The notes: generated by a model not told the origin, from the letters alone. Counted from the stretch's first letter, positions 52,685-64,000 are shown. The stretch: 64,000 nucleotides of DNA from Longimicrobiales bacterium (GCA_951813395.1 OX638356.1:2988501-3052500), one strand, 5' to 3'. A program made the numbers and translations.

Positions 52685-54751
52685 GTGAGCCGCCGAACCG
52701 CCTCCGCAGACCGCATCTCGTTCCCGCACAAGGTCGTCTACGGAATCGGCGGTTTCGTGAACAACCTCCTGGCGCAGGGCATCGGCAACCTCATGCCCGT
52801 GCTCACGCTGGCACTGGGCATGGATTTTCGGGTCGTCGGCCTGCTGGGCGGCCTTCCACGCCTCTTCGACGCGCTCACGGACCCGCTCGTGGGCTTCGTC
52901 TCGGACCGCACCCGCTCGCGCTGGGGCCGCCGCCGGCCGTTCCTGTTCGTGGGCGCAATCTCGGCGGGAATCGTCTTCGCGCTGCTCTGGCAAATGCCCG
53001 CACCCACCCAGTTCCGGCTCAAGCTGGTGGACAACGGGCCCGACGGCGTGCGAGCAGGGTCCATGGAGGGCGTGGGCGACTTCCTGAGGGGCATCGTCAC
53101 CGTAGAGACGGACGATGATTCAGAGGGCGAAGTCATCATCCGGCCACCCACGCTGGCAACGGGCCGCTGGGTTGGCATCGACGTGCCGCTTGCGGAATTC
53201 GACGGGCTCGGCGCCCGGGGAAACCTGTCGCAGATCCTGCTCTCCGGCGACCTGACCGATTTCCACGTCGACAACGTTCATCTGTATCGCGCGGCCGATG
53301 CGGCGGCGGCCGACTCGTCCGCCCCGGCCGCGAGCGCCGCACAGGCCTCGTTGGAAATCGCGGTTCCGGACACCCCCGCCCCCACCCCCACGGCGCCGCC
53401 CGAGGCCGTGATCTCGATCTTCAGCGGCGCCTACGACAACATCCCCGTGCTGTACTGGACCACCGGCCCGGACCAGGCCCGGGTCGCGGACGCGCAAGCG
53501 GACGGAGACGACGTCAAGCACTACACCGAAGTGCGCCTCGCCACGATCGACTTCGGCGACAACCCCGTCGACGCCAGCGAGATGACCCACCTCCATCTGG
53601 ACATCTGGACCCCACAGACCATCGGCGACGGATGGAGCCAGCGTGCCTACTTCTGGTACTTCCTGATCGGGTCGCTGGTGTTCTTCCTGGCGTACACCGT
53701 GTTCGCGACGCCCTGGGTGGCGCTCGGCTACGAGCTTACTCCGGACTACAACGAGCGCACCCGTCTGATGGGCGTGCAGAACTTCGTCTCCAACACCGTG
53801 TTCGTGATCGGCCCGTGGTTCCTGGTGATCGTCACCAACGCGGCCTGGTTCCGAAACCAGATGGACGGGGCCCGGTTCGTGGCGCTGGCGATCTGCGCGG
53901 CGACCATCGTGCTCGGCGTGCTGCCCGCCGTCCTGCTCCGCGAGCGCATGTTCGGGGGCGGCCGGGCCGCGGACGCCCACGCCAAGGGCCCGGGATTCGC
54001 GGAAAGCACCATGGAATTCCTCCGCGGTCTCTGGCGGACGGTCAGAACCGGCCCCTTCCTGATGCTGTGCATCGCGACCTTCCTGATGTTCAACAGCTTC
54101 ATCATGATCTCCCAGTTCCAGTTCTGGGTGTTCGCGTTCTACGTCGCGGGCGGCAACGTGGCGGCGGGGGCCGGTCTGGCGGGCGTCGTCGGCACGTTGG
54201 GGACCGTGACCGGATTCCTGGTGATCGCTTTCGTTACCTGGCTGGGCACAAGGATCGGAAAGAGGAACGCCTTCTTCGTCTCGACGGGCATCTCCATGCT
54301 CGGCTACGTGCTGAAGTGGTTCTGCTACACGCCGGAATACCCCATGCTGGCACTCCTCCCCGCCCCGTTCCTGGCCTTCGGGCTGGGCGGCCTGTTCACG
54401 CTCATGGGATCGATGATCGCGGACGTGGTGGACATGGACGAGCTCGTCACCGGCGAGCGCCGCGAGGGCATGTTCGGATCGGTCTTCTGGTGGATGGTGA
54501 AGCTGGGCCAGAGCGGCGCCATCGTGCTGGGCGGCTTCCTGCTGTACTCGACCGGGCTCGATCCCGCTCTCGGCGCCAACCAGCCCGAGGGAACGATCCT
54601 CTGGCTCCGCTTCTACGACGCCATCCTGCCGCTCCTCGCCTCCGCAATTGCGATCTACGCGGTCTACCGGTACCCGATCACCGAACAAAGCGCCCTGGAG
54701 GTCCGAACCGAGCTGGAACGGCGCCGGGGGACGGCGTCGAGGAGCCGTTGA
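52685..54751 (+). CDS. GPH-family sugar:cation symporter with an inserted, permuted binding module
   Basis: A 688-residue protein; normal GPH (MelB-like) symporters have about 450-480. Residues 1-104 hold TM1-TM3 (VVYGIGGFVNNLLAQGIGN, GFVSDRTRSRWGRRRPFLF) and 313-688 hold TM4-TM12 (YFWYFLIGSLVFFLAYTVF, MIADVVDMDELVTGERREGM). Between them about 205 residues are foreign. Residues 109-201 are the back half of the locus's binding module (FRLKLVDNGPDGV, HVDNVHLYRA), then comes an Ala/Pro/Thr-rich linker, and 239-309 are its front half (AVISIFSGAYDNIPV, MTHLHLDIWTP). The MFS loop motif after TM2 puts the insert in the periplasm. GTG start, three bases after the GH16 stop. Confidence 0.83.
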   Translation: MSRRTASADRISFPHKVVYGIGGFVNNLLAQGIGNLMPVLTLALGMDFRVVGLLGGLPRLFDALTDPLVGFVSDRTRSRWGRRRPFLFVGAISAGIVFALLWQMPAPTQFRLKLVDNGPDGVRAGSMEGVGDFLRGIVTVETDDDSEGEVIIRPPTLATGRWVGIDVPLAEFDGLGARGNLSQILLSGDLTDFHVDNVHLYRAADAAAADSSAPAASAAQASLEIAVPDTPAPTPTAPPEAVISIFSGAYDNIPVLYWTTGPDQARVADAQADGDDVKHYTEVRLATIDFGDNPVDASEMTHLHLDIWTPQTIGDGWSQRAYFWYFLIGSLVFFLAYTVFATPWVALGYELTPDYNERTRLMGVQNFVSNTVFVIGPWFLVIVTNAAWFRNQMDGARFVALAICAATIVLGVLPAVLLRERMFGGGRAADAHAKGPGFAESTMEFLRGLWRTVRTGPFLMLCIATFLMFNSFIMISQFQFWVFAFYVAGGNVAAGAGLAGVVGTLGTVTGFLVIAFVTWLGTRIGKRNAFFVSTGISMLGYVLKWFCYTPEYPMLALLPAPFLAFGLGGLFTLMGSMIADVVDMDELVTGERREGMFGSVFWWMVKLGQSGAIVLGGFLLYSTGLDPALGANQPEGTILWLRFYDAILPLLASAIAIYAVYRYPITEQSALEVRTELERRRGTASRSR

Positions 54752-54760
54752 CGACCTACA

Positions 54761-56643
<1,883 letters not shown>

Positions 56644-56647
<4 letters not shown>

Positions 56648-59600
56648 ATCCCGATATGCAGGTAGGTACGGATTTCCCACTCGCGACCGTACTCGCTGCC
56701 GAGCGCGCTGTTGCACTCCATTGCACCGAATTGGTCGGGCGTTCGCGTGGGGCAGTAGCGGGGCGAGTATTCGTCCAGGGTTCGCATTGCGGCACGCAGG
56801 CCGACGCGGGTCTGGGGCAGGTCGAACCACTCCGGCGAACCGAGGGCGTAGGAGATGTCGCCCATGAGTTGGAGCGGGAAGGTCAGGTTGAAGTCGCGGT
56901 GGTAGTCGTAGGGCCCCCAGTCGTTGAGGCGTACCATGGACTGGAACTTCAAGGGGCCGCCGATGATGCGGAGGTCCAGGCCCGCCCGGTTGATCGTGCG
57001 TTCATCTTCGCCGTTGGGCTCGCCCGTGCCTGCGTAGAGGTTGGCGATGACCCCGGCCGCCGGCGACCGCTTGGCGACGAGCCGCGCCCTGGCCTCCCAT
57101 AGATCGCGCGCGGGCGGTGCCCCGGGGAACGGGAAGGTTGAGCGTCCGTCGGCAAAGATTCCGATGGCTGCGTCCTGCGTGGTTTGGAAGGATTGGTAGA
57201 CAAAGCCGAGCGAGGCGGCGAAGCGGGCATCTTCGCGCATGTCGCTGTCCCAGTTGTACATCCAGGTAGCAGGGGTGGGGTCGTAGGTGAAGAGGAGCTC
57301 GGCTGCGCGTGTCTCGCGGTTGCCGCGGACCGAAAAGGGATCGTCCAGGATGTTGCGCGGACGCCCGGGAGCGGGCGCGTCGCGCGGCACGGGACCCACC
57401 AGAGGCTTGCGCCAGAGCACGTTGGGCGCGATCTGCCAGTTGCCGAGGATCAGCGCGAACCCCGTGATCACGTTGCGCTGGTTGCCGTGGCCGGTGTCCT
57501 TCAGCGTCCAGCCGGTGAAGGTCTGCGTCTCGTCGGAGCCGCCGTCGGCCACGAGTCCCATGGCCGCCGCCTGCAGGTACCATAGCAGGCGTCCTTGGGT
57601 GAGGGTGAGCTTGGCCCTGGCTCCGAAGGCGTCGGACGGCCGGACCTCGTCCTGCAACACCCGGTAGTCGCCGGGCGCTCCGTCGACGATCTGGAAAGGC
57701 TGGCCCTCCTTGGTGCTCCCCGACCATATGCCGCCGACATCCACGACCATGTTGCCGCGGGTGACCGTTGTGTGGAGGGTGGCCTTGCGAGTGGGAGGAA
57801 GCGGAATCGCGAACGAGGTGCTCGCCCGGCCCGCCTCGGCCAGGTCCTCCTGGTATATGACCGTCGTCTCGAACGGGCCGATGCTCCGCCGATACTTGGC
57901 GAGGGCCGCCGGATTCGCGCCCCACCACAGCTCGGGCCCGATCGCGACCTTCAACCCGGTCAGCATTCGCTTCCCGGCGATCTCCATCCCGATGGGGGCC
58001 GCCCCGTTGTAGATGTCGAGGTTGGGCCCGTAGTTGGCCTCGCGATAGAGCCCGAAGAAGTCGCCCTCGTAGCCCCAGTGGTAGTGGCCGCTGCGGTAGA
58101 AGCCGTCGAGCCGGAACCAGCGGTCGTCCCACGAGATGCCGGCGCTGTACACCTTGAGTCGCTCGATGTCGTTGAGCGGCAGCGTCTCGCCGTCGTCCGA
58201 CCTGATGGTGTGCGGGCGTCCCCGGTTCTCGTAGAAGATCTCGTCGATGGGGTTGCGGGGGACATCGCCGAGAATGTTAAACGAGACGTTTGTGAGGATG
58301 GCCTGCGTGGGCCGCGCGGTCAGGTCCGCGTAGAACGACTGCATCTTGTCGAAGCCGCGGTGGCTGGGGTAGGCGCTGTTGCGGTCGGGCGGCTCCTCTG
58401 GCGTACTCACCAGACTGCCGCCGGTGCTGTAGGTCTCCAGTTCGGCCCGCAGACCGCTGAGATGCACCCGGTCGCGGGCGGTTGCGAGCAGCGCGGCACG
58501 GTCCCCGAGAGCCTGAAGCCCGACTGCGGCTGGCCGGATCGAGGCGAAATGCTCCCGGATCGCCGCCAGATCCGTTCCCGGTGCGTACGGATCGAGGGTG
58601 TACGCCTCGCGTAGCGCGTAGTACGCGGCCCTGGGGTACAAATCGTAGAGTCTGTCGTGGCTGGCAGGACCCTTGGCGACGATCCCCCACCACTCCTCGT
58701 TCATGTTGTTGTCGCCCTCGACGAAGTCCTCGACATAGCCCCCGTTCGCCCAGGAGGCGTTGGTGTCCTGAATGTCGAGCCGGTCCTCCTGGCCGAACTT
58801 CCACCACCCGTCCGACCACTGGAAGGTGAGGCCGCCGATCGAGTTGCCCACGAGGCCCTTGCCCGCCGACTGCTCGTAGATCTCGCGCCACTGCCCCACG
58901 AGGTACCGGGCCTGGGCGACCTGATCCTCGTGCATGTTCTTCGCATTCCACGCGTCGGCGCCGAACTCGGTGAACATTACGGGGCGGCCGAGCTTCTCCT
59001 GCACCTCCTCGAAGAGGTCTCTGAACGAGATGCCCCGGTAGACGTTGGTGCCGAAGACGTCAAGGTCGGGGATCTCCTCGGCGATGATGTCGATGTACCC
59101 GAGATCGCCGTTGGCCATTGCGACCGGGCGCGTGGCGTCGATCTCCTTGATCCGTGCGGCCACGTCGCCGAAGAGCGAGTACATGTGTCGGGCGCGCACC
59201 GCGTCGGCCTCCTCGGTGGGCAAATCCTCGGTCTCGGCGGAACTCCACACGAGTCCGTAGTTGTTCTCGTTGCCGAGAAGCCACATGAGGATGCCCGGGG
59301 TGTCCTTGAAATCGTTCACCATCGTTTCGATCTCGGACATGACGACCGCGCGCGCCGCCGGGTCCGAATAGTCGGTGTTGGCGCTGAAGACGCCGTTCAC
59401 CGTGACCCCGTAGCGCGCCATCGCATGGTTCAGGATCGTGTAGATCCCGTAGCGCTCGTAGATGTGCCGCACCCACCTGGGCGTGATTCCGACGTAGGCG
59501 CGGATCGCGTTGCCGCCCATCGCCTTGAGGAGTGACATCTCGCGCTCGAGCGCCGCCTCGATTATGTGGTCGGGCTCGGTCCAGAAGCTGTAGTTGTAGG

Positions 59601-59856
59601 TCGTGCCTATGGGGAAGTAGTCCCAGTTGACCCCCAGCACCATTGTGTCCTCGCCGTCGATCGTGAGCCGCGTCCCGGAGTCGTCGCTCACGAGTTCGAT
59701 GACGGGCATGGGGGGGTCGGCGGCGTCCTGGGCGGCGGCGGGCGCGGCGGAAGCGAGCACCGACACCAGGGCAAGAGCCGATGTGACGGCGACCGGGACC
59801 GACACCCGCCGTCGCGCTGTGGCGGCTCCGCGAGTCTGATCGCGGATCGAACTCAT
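56644..59856 (-). CDS. GH2-like TIM-barrel glycosidase fused to an outer-membrane beta-barrel
   Basis: A 1070-residue exported protein (signal peptide ending APAAAQ). Residues about 50-450 are a GH2/GH-A-clan TIM barrel: candidate acid/base Glu197 in MWLLGNENNYG and nucleophile Glu297 in RPVMFTEFGADAW. A linker region (about 450-540) follows. Residues about 540-1070 alternate polar and hydrophobic residues in long strands (FQSMVRLNDWGPYDYHRDFN, RAAELLFTYDPTPATWMYNW, QIAPNVLWRKPLVGP), as in porin-like barrels. It ends IRTYLHIGM, lacking the usual terminal aromatic. The gene is led by the palindromic operator and is coupled to GH3. Confidence 0.75.
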
Positions 59857-59884
59857 GGCTGCACTCCTCCCGGCGGGCCCGGCT

Positions 59885-59909
59885 ACTTTGTTCGGTTACC
59901 GAACAAAGT
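59885..59909 (-). promoter_or_regulatory. 25-bp palindromic operator, minus operon of the glucan locus
   Basis: ACTTTGTTCGG and CCGAACAAAGT around TTA, 28 bases before the start of the glycosidase-barrel gene. The arms are identical to those at 46963-46987. Read in the direction of transcription, the flanks TCCGC and AG also agree. So close to the start, bound repressor would block transcription. Confidence 0.85.
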
Positions 59910-60018
59910 GCGGATGGGAGGGCGCGCGTGTCAAGCAGGGGGCGCGTTTGGACCGGGCTACCGCGCGATGGCCTCGGGATTCAAAAGCAACATGCGGCGG
60001 TTCACCTCTCCTGCCAGC

Positions 60019-62289
60019 TCAGAACGCCTTCATGTACGTCAGCTTGACCACTCCGGTCCGGCGCTGCCAGCGCTCCGTCCTGGGGTCCAGCAGGTCGCCC
60101 GTCAGATACCCCGTGTCGAACACCACGAACAGATCGCTGCCCGGGGTATGGATCCAGTTTACGCGCACGTTGGCCTGGATCTGGTTCGAGACATCGTCGT
60201 ACTGAATCAGGGCGTTGGCGAAGAGCGACCGGCTGACCGCGGCCAGGACGGTCAGGTTGAAGAGGCTCGTGGCGAAATCGCCGTCCTCCACGGGCAGGCT
60301 GATGTCGTTCCTCCTGTAGTCGCCACTGATGGTGAGGAAGGGTCCCGTCTTCCACATGCCGCCGATCGCGACTTCGGTCCCGGTCCCACCCCAGAATCCT
60401 CCCCTGGAAACGCCGCCACGGGCCGAAAACTCGCGGCTGTCGTTGCTGTTGAAGTGGATCTGCGCACCGCTGAACACGTATTCGCCCGAAGCCAGCTCGC
60501 GCCCCTGTATCCTGACCGGATTCCGGAGCACCTCGCCGCGCCGCGTGATGTTCAGCATCATGCGGTCGCCGCTCTCGAAGGTCAGCATGTTGTGCGACAG
60601 AAAGAAGGTGCTCTGCTTCTCGCCGTCCATCCCGGCGATGCGCTCTCCCTGGGCCGCGACAATCAGCTGTCGCGCCCACCGGCTCTGTTCGAAGCGCGGG
60701 AAAATGGCGCCTCCGGCCTCGGAGCGGCGCATGTCGCGGCGTCGGACGAAGCCGAGGGCCGGATCGAACCCGGCGGGAATGCTCGTGAATCCTCCACCGC
60801 CGGACACGAGGCTGTTGCGGAGTTCGCCGGCGACGGAGAACGCCGTGGACGGCGAGGACGGGTCCGCGGTCGAGGACAGGGCATGGGCCAGCGTCGTGCC
60901 CGGAGGTCCGCCCGCCGAGGCCTCACCCGTCCTGGAGGAGCGTGCCACCCAGCCTTCCAGATAGCTCGACCCCCCGAACCTCAGCTGGGCGTCCCCGCCC
61001 ACCACCCTGTTGCCGCCCGCGTCCGTTTCCAGCGACGTGAACATCCCTCCCACCGTCGTCCGCGGGAACGGGTCGGCGCGCAGCCGCAGCACGGAATTGA
61101 GGCCGCCGGCGATCACCTGGCCCTGCGCGTCCCGGGCGTCGTCGGTAAAGAGGCTGAGGGCGCCTACCGAAACCGGTCCCGCCTGTCCCGTCAGCCGTCC
61201 GCCCCCCGCGATGTCGTTCGTGATCCCGATCCTGCGACTGAAGAAGACCTGCGTCTCCTCCGGGTCGCCGAAGTCGAAGAGCCCCGCCCGCTCCAGGAAG
61301 AACTCGCGCTTCTCGGGGAAGAAGAGGCTGAAGCGCGTCAGGTTGATCTGGACGTTGTCGGCCTCCACCTGGGCGAAGTCGGGGTTGAGGGTAGCGTCCA
61401 GCGTCAAGTTCGAGGTGATCGAGTACTTGAAGTCGAGGCCCAGGTCGTTGAGCGTCTCGGTTTCGCCGTCGGCTGCACCCCGCGCGCCGGTCACCGAGCG
61501 CCCCGTGATCGCGAAGGGCTTCATCTCCATGTAGCGGCCCCGGCGCAACCCTTCCAGGCCGGTCAGGGTGGCGTACTGCGACACCTGGGTCAGCGCGCGG
61601 CTGAACTCCTGGCCGATGTGCGGGAAGTACACCATCTCGTTCTTGCGGCGGATGGTGCGCTCCATGAGGATCCCCATCTCGAGCGCTTCCGCGTCGGCGA
61701 AGCGGATCGTCGTGAAGGGGACGGCGGCCTCGACAACCCACCCCTCATCGGTGATCCGCGCCTGGCTCTCGTAGACGCCCTCCCACCACCAGTCCGACAG
61801 CGTCATGGACTCGTCCGTGATCAGCGCGTCGCCCTGGGTCCCGAACGGGTTGATCTCGAAGATGTAGGCGTTGCGCTTGTCGTTGTACGTGTCCAGGCCG
61901 ATCCGGATGTTGTCGTCCTGATCGATCCGGCCCTCGCGGTGCAGGATGCTGCGCCGGATCCCCGATGGATCCGAGTCATGGAGCACGACGGCGAAGTAGA
62001 GGTTGTTGTCGTCGAACGCGACCCTCAGCTCGGTGCGTTCCGACGACGGAGCGCCGTCGACGGGGACTCGCTGACGGAAGTCGGTGACGGGGTCGATGTC
62101 GCGCCAGAACGGTTCGTCGAGAATCCCGTCGATGGTCGGCGGCTGGCCGGTGCGGACGGCCCGGATCGTCGGCTCGTCGAGCGTAGGGGCTTCGGCCGGC
62201 TGGCCGCGTGCAGCGTCCTGACCGTGGACGGGGCCGTAGGCCGGGACGACGGCCAGGGCCGCCAGGAGACCCGGGCGGACTAGGCGCAC
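60019..62289 (-). CDS. DUF5916 outer membrane protein with CBM9-like domain
   Basis: A 756-residue exported protein of the same family as the one at 8622-10937. CBM9-like part: TIDGILDEPFWRDIDPVTDF, FDDNNLYFAVVLHDSD, WWEGVYESQARITDEGWVVE. Barrel part: NLTLDATLNPDFAQVEADNV, FPEKREFFLERAGLF, FFSRRIGI, ending YMKAF. It lies on the same strand upstream of the glucan operon but beyond the operator, so it is a separate unit; a role in glucan uptake is possible but unsupported. Confidence 0.87.
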   Translation of the reverse strand: MRLVRPGLLAALAVVPAYGPVHGQDAARGQPAEAPTLDEPTIRAVRTGQPPTIDGILDEPFWRDIDPVTDFRQRVPVDGAPSSERTELRVAFDDNNLYFAVVLHDSDPSGIRRSILHREGRIDQDDNIRIGLDTYNDKRNAYIFEINPFGTQGDALITDESMTLSDWWWEGVYESQARITDEGWVVEAAVPFTTIRFADAEALEMGILMERTIRRKNEMVYFPHIGQEFSRALTQVSQYATLTGLEGLRRGRYMEMKPFAITGRSVTGARGAADGETETLNDLGLDFKYSITSNLTLDATLNPDFAQVEADNVQINLTRFSLFFPEKREFFLERAGLFDFGDPEETQVFFSRRIGITNDIAGGGRLTGQAGPVSVGALSLFTDDARDAQGQVIAGGLNSVLRLRADPFPRTTVGGMFTSLETDAGGNRVVGGDAQLRFGGSSYLEGWVARSSRTGEASAGGPPGTTLAHALSSTADPSSPSTAFSVAGELRNSLVSGGGGFTSIPAGFDPALGFVRRRDMRRSEAGGAIFPRFEQSRWARQLIVAAQGERIAGMDGEKQSTFFLSHNMLTFESGDRMMLNITRRGEVLRNPVRIQGRELASGEYVFSGAQIHFNSNDSREFSARGGVSRGGFWGGTGTEVAIGGMWKTGPFLTISGDYRRNDISLPVEDGDFATSLFNLTVLAAVSRSLFANALIQYDDVSNQIQANVRVNWIHTPGSDLFVVFDTGYLTGDLLDPRTERWQRRTGVVKLTYMKAF

Positions 62290-62325
62290 ACGCCCCGCAC
62301 GGGGCCGGGGCCATTCCGCAACGAC

Positions 62326-62562
62326 CTATTCCTCATCCGCTTCGGCTTCACAGGTGTCCCCGCAGCAGCAGCAGGAACTCCCGCCGGTCCCGCACGACCA
62401 GATCCAGCAGCAGGACTTCGAACAGGACTTGCCGCGGCCCTTCCGGCGCAGCCAGCAGATGAGAAGGACCACCAGCAGGATTTGCGGGAGGCCGATCCTG
62501 ATGGCGGAGCTCCAGAACTCTCCGAGGGAGGTTACGTAAAAGCTGAAGAGGTCTCCCAACAT
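62326..62562 (-). CDS. Small cysteine-rich membrane protein
   Basis: A 78-residue protein with one TM helix (IRIGLPQILLVVLLICWLRR) followed by a basic patch and a tail with ten cysteines (SCSKSCCWIWSC, SSCCCCGDTC) and an acidic end. GAGGAGA before the ATG supports translation. No family recognised. The tail could bind metal or iron-sulfur, or carry lipids. It lies 36 bases upstream of the DUF5916 gene and may be co-transcribed with it. Confidence 0.6.
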   Translation of the reverse strand: MLGDLFSFYVTSLGEFWSSAIRIGLPQILLVVLLICWLRRKGRGKSCSKSCCWIWSCGTGGSSCCCCGDTCEAEADEE

Positions 62563-62676
62563 GCCTGTCTCCTCGATTCGGTGGCAGCCGGTTTCGTCTG
62601 TGAGGTGCTTCGTGCCGTCTGTAGAATGTACTGCCCGGCGGCGCTTGTTGTTTCGCGCGCGGCGGGCTGAGCGAAC

Positions 62677-64000
62677 TCAATCCCCGTCGTCCGGCCGGTT
62701 TCGCACCAGGGCAATCCTTGCACCGTCGGGGCTCACAGCGATGCGCGAAATGTCGCCCGCACCCTCGCCCAGATCCGCGATTTCCCTCCATCCGTTGCCC
62801 TCGGACCAGGCGAACAGCACGGTCCCGTCCCCCATCAGGATTTCCCCACCGGGGGTCCACGCGTGATCCTCGCGAGCCGCCAGCGTCCGCACAATGCTCT
62901 CGCTCCGGCCGGACGAAGGATCCAGACGCTCGATCCACCACTCGTCGTCGCCGACCTTGCGGACGAAGGAGACCTCGTTGGATCCGGGGATTCGGTGGAT
63001 CGAGCGGCCCGGGTTTTCGGCCACGACACGGATCTCCCCGGAGAGAGCGTCGCCGACCTGCAGCGTCGGCGGGTCGCCGAGAATGAACATCGCCACGGTT
63101 CGCTCGTCCGCCCATGCATGGTATCCGACCGGCTCGGCGGTGGCGAAGATCGGCCCCAGTTCGGATCCGTCGATGCCGTACCGCCACAGGTACTGCAGGC
63201 CGTTGGTCTCATGGATGGTTGAAAACGCCTCCTGCCCGGGGATGGGCGTGGGCGAGAACTCGCTGGCGTCGGGCGTGTGGGTGACCCGTTCCGTCGCGCC
63301 GTCCCGCAGCTGGTGGCGGAAGGTGTCCGTCTGCGTGGAATCCATCGCGGCCGTGTAGTAGAGGGCGCCGCCGGATGGTCCGAATGCGGGCTGATTGTCG
63401 TAGCCGGCACGGTCGGTAGCGTTCAGGAGACCGCTGACAACGAGCTCGCCACGCTCGTTCCGGTCGAGCCGGCCGAGCCAGATGTCGGTGGACGGGGCGC
63501 CCGCCGCGGTGGGCACGTATTCGTCCGGGGTGGGACCGATCTCCGGGAACGGGCCGTCGGCGGGCGCGGCCGCGAAGGGGTCCTGGGCGTCCTGTGCCGC
63601 ATCCGGGGCCGTGTCCGCCGTGCAAGCAAGCGCGAGGGAAAGCGCGAGCAGCAGAGCGGTGCCCGCCGCGGGCGTGCCCGTCTCCGTGTCGGGGTCGTTG
63701 TCCGGTTGTGGGGCCAACGCAGCCGCGAGGGCGTCCTCCGCCAATCCCCACTCCCCCAGAGTCTGCCGCGACGGTTCATCGCCGGCACGCGCCACCCCCA
63801 GGAGGAGATGGCCGCTGGTGGTCGCGCCTCCACCCGATTCGGAGGCGGCGGTCACGGCGGCGGCAAGCACGTCGTGGGCGTCCGGCGTGAAGGGAAGGTG
63901 GCCGTGATAGGTCTCCGGAAGGTTTCGCATGCCCTCCGGGAGGGCCTCGAACTCCAGTCCCAGTCGACCGAGAGTCTCGACCAGGTCCGGGGCACGCTGA
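62677..64000 (-). CDS. ClpN-like domain joined to an exported PD40 propeller; 5' end outside the window
   Basis: The frame is open to the right edge, so at least 440 residues are encoded. The first visible part (FTPDAHDVLAAAVTAASESG, TSGHLLLGVARAGDE, SRQTLGEWGLAEDAL) resembles a repeat of the Clp N-terminal domain; the codons before ATG 63930 (VETLGRLGLEFEALPEG) look like the end of a preceding copy. Next comes a hydrophobic segment with a lipobox-like end (LLLALSLALAC), then a PD40-type propeller (PAFGPSGGALYYTAA, ISRIAVSPDGARIALVR). No start codon precedes the hydrophobic segment, so it is one frame. Confidence 0.65.
   Translation of the reverse strand, partial: QRAPDLVETLGRLGLEFEALPEGMRNLPETYHGHLPFTPDAHDVLAAAVTAASESGGGATTSGHLLLGVARAGDEPSRQTLGEWGLAEDALAAALAPQPDNDPDTETGTPAAGTALLLALSLALACTADTAPDAAQDAQDPFAAAPADGPFPEIGPTPDEYVPTAAGAPSTDIWLGRLDRNERGELVVSGLLNATDRAGYDNQPAFGPSGGALYYTAAMDSTQTDTFRHQLRDGATERVTHTPDASEFSPTPIPGQEAFSTIHETNGLQYLWRYGIDGSELGPIFATAEPVGYHAWADERTVAMFILGDPPTLQVGDALSGEIRVVAENPGRSIHRIPGSNEVSFVRKVGDDEWWIERLDPSSGRSESIVRTLAAREDHAWTPGGEILMGDGTVLFAWSEGNGWREIADLGEGAGDISRIAVSPDGARIALVRNRPDDGD

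Noticed and set aside
52685-54751. Reading the symporter insert as simple misassembly
   Set aside because: The insert stays in frame at both ends, its sequence differs clearly from the neighbouring modules, and it falls in a periplasmic loop. It cannot be fully excluded without reads, so that check is listed.
59566-62283. A 905-codon plus-strand frame
   Set aside because: It covers the operator and the opposite strand of the DUF5916 gene; no domain or signal was seen.

Overview
The window reads as chromosomal DNA of a free-living or host-associated Gramnegative heterotroph from the Gemmatimonadota or a close relative. The reasons are high GC content, SusC/SusD-type receptors outside Bacteroidota, two DUF5916 proteins (CBM9-like domain plus barrel), a DUF5117/DUF4953-type metalloprotease, many lipoproteins and PD40/six-bladed propellers, and frequent GTG and TTG starts. 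This placement is inference from gene content; no rRNA gene is present.

Layout. 1-6530: a SusC/SusD pair followed by a small lipoprotein and an erythromycin-esterase-like lipoprotein. 6553-13511: a PepSY membrane protein, a helix-hairpin-helix lipoprotein with a 60-residue tandem repeat, a DUF5916 outer-membrane protein with a 17-glycine run, a lipoprotein form of SurE, tRNA-Ala(UGC) and a DUF4015-type glycosidase. 13512-15480: an IS1634-like element whose insertion at a CTAG site can be reconstructed. 15440-20950: nitronate monooxygenase, a methyltransferase, MogA, a MazG-like protein, FolE2 and four cysteine-poor (zinc-free) ribosomal proteins S14, L31, L33 and L28. 20986-31965: an Omp85-like barrel, a DUF3810-like peptidase, a class III CoA-transferase, a trypsin-like protease next to a free copy of its own N-terminal domain, and two beta-propeller proteins. 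32014-35410: feoAB behind a good Fur box, a YigZ protein and a cold-shock protein. 35620-46933: a dolichol/phytol-kinase-like protein, a large metalloprotease, a secreted amidase, TesB, a thioredoxin-like protein, a decayed propeller gene, a cytochrome c/copper monooxygenase fusion and an SLC13 transporter.

46963-59909 is the most interesting part: a compact beta-1,3-glucan (laminarin-type) utilisation locus without SusC/SusD. Two convergent operons each begin with the same 25-bp perfect palindrome, probably the operator of the ROK-family regulator encoded inside. The plus operon encodes two lipoproteins with laminarinase-associated binding modules, the ROK regulator, a GH16 lipoprotein and a GPH-type sugar symporter. 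The symporter carries a circularly permuted binding module in the predicted periplasmic loop between TM3 and TM4. The minus operon encodes a GH2-like TIM barrel fused to a predicted outer-membrane beta-barrel, and a cytoplasmic GH3. A workable model: surface lipoproteins bind and cut glucan, the barrel fusion admits or trims oligosaccharides, the symporter captures and imports them, and GH3 releases glucose.

60019-64000 holds a second DUF5916 protein, a cysteine-rich small membrane protein and a truncated gene joining a ClpN-like domain to a PD40 propeller. All function calls come from reading the sequence, not from searches.
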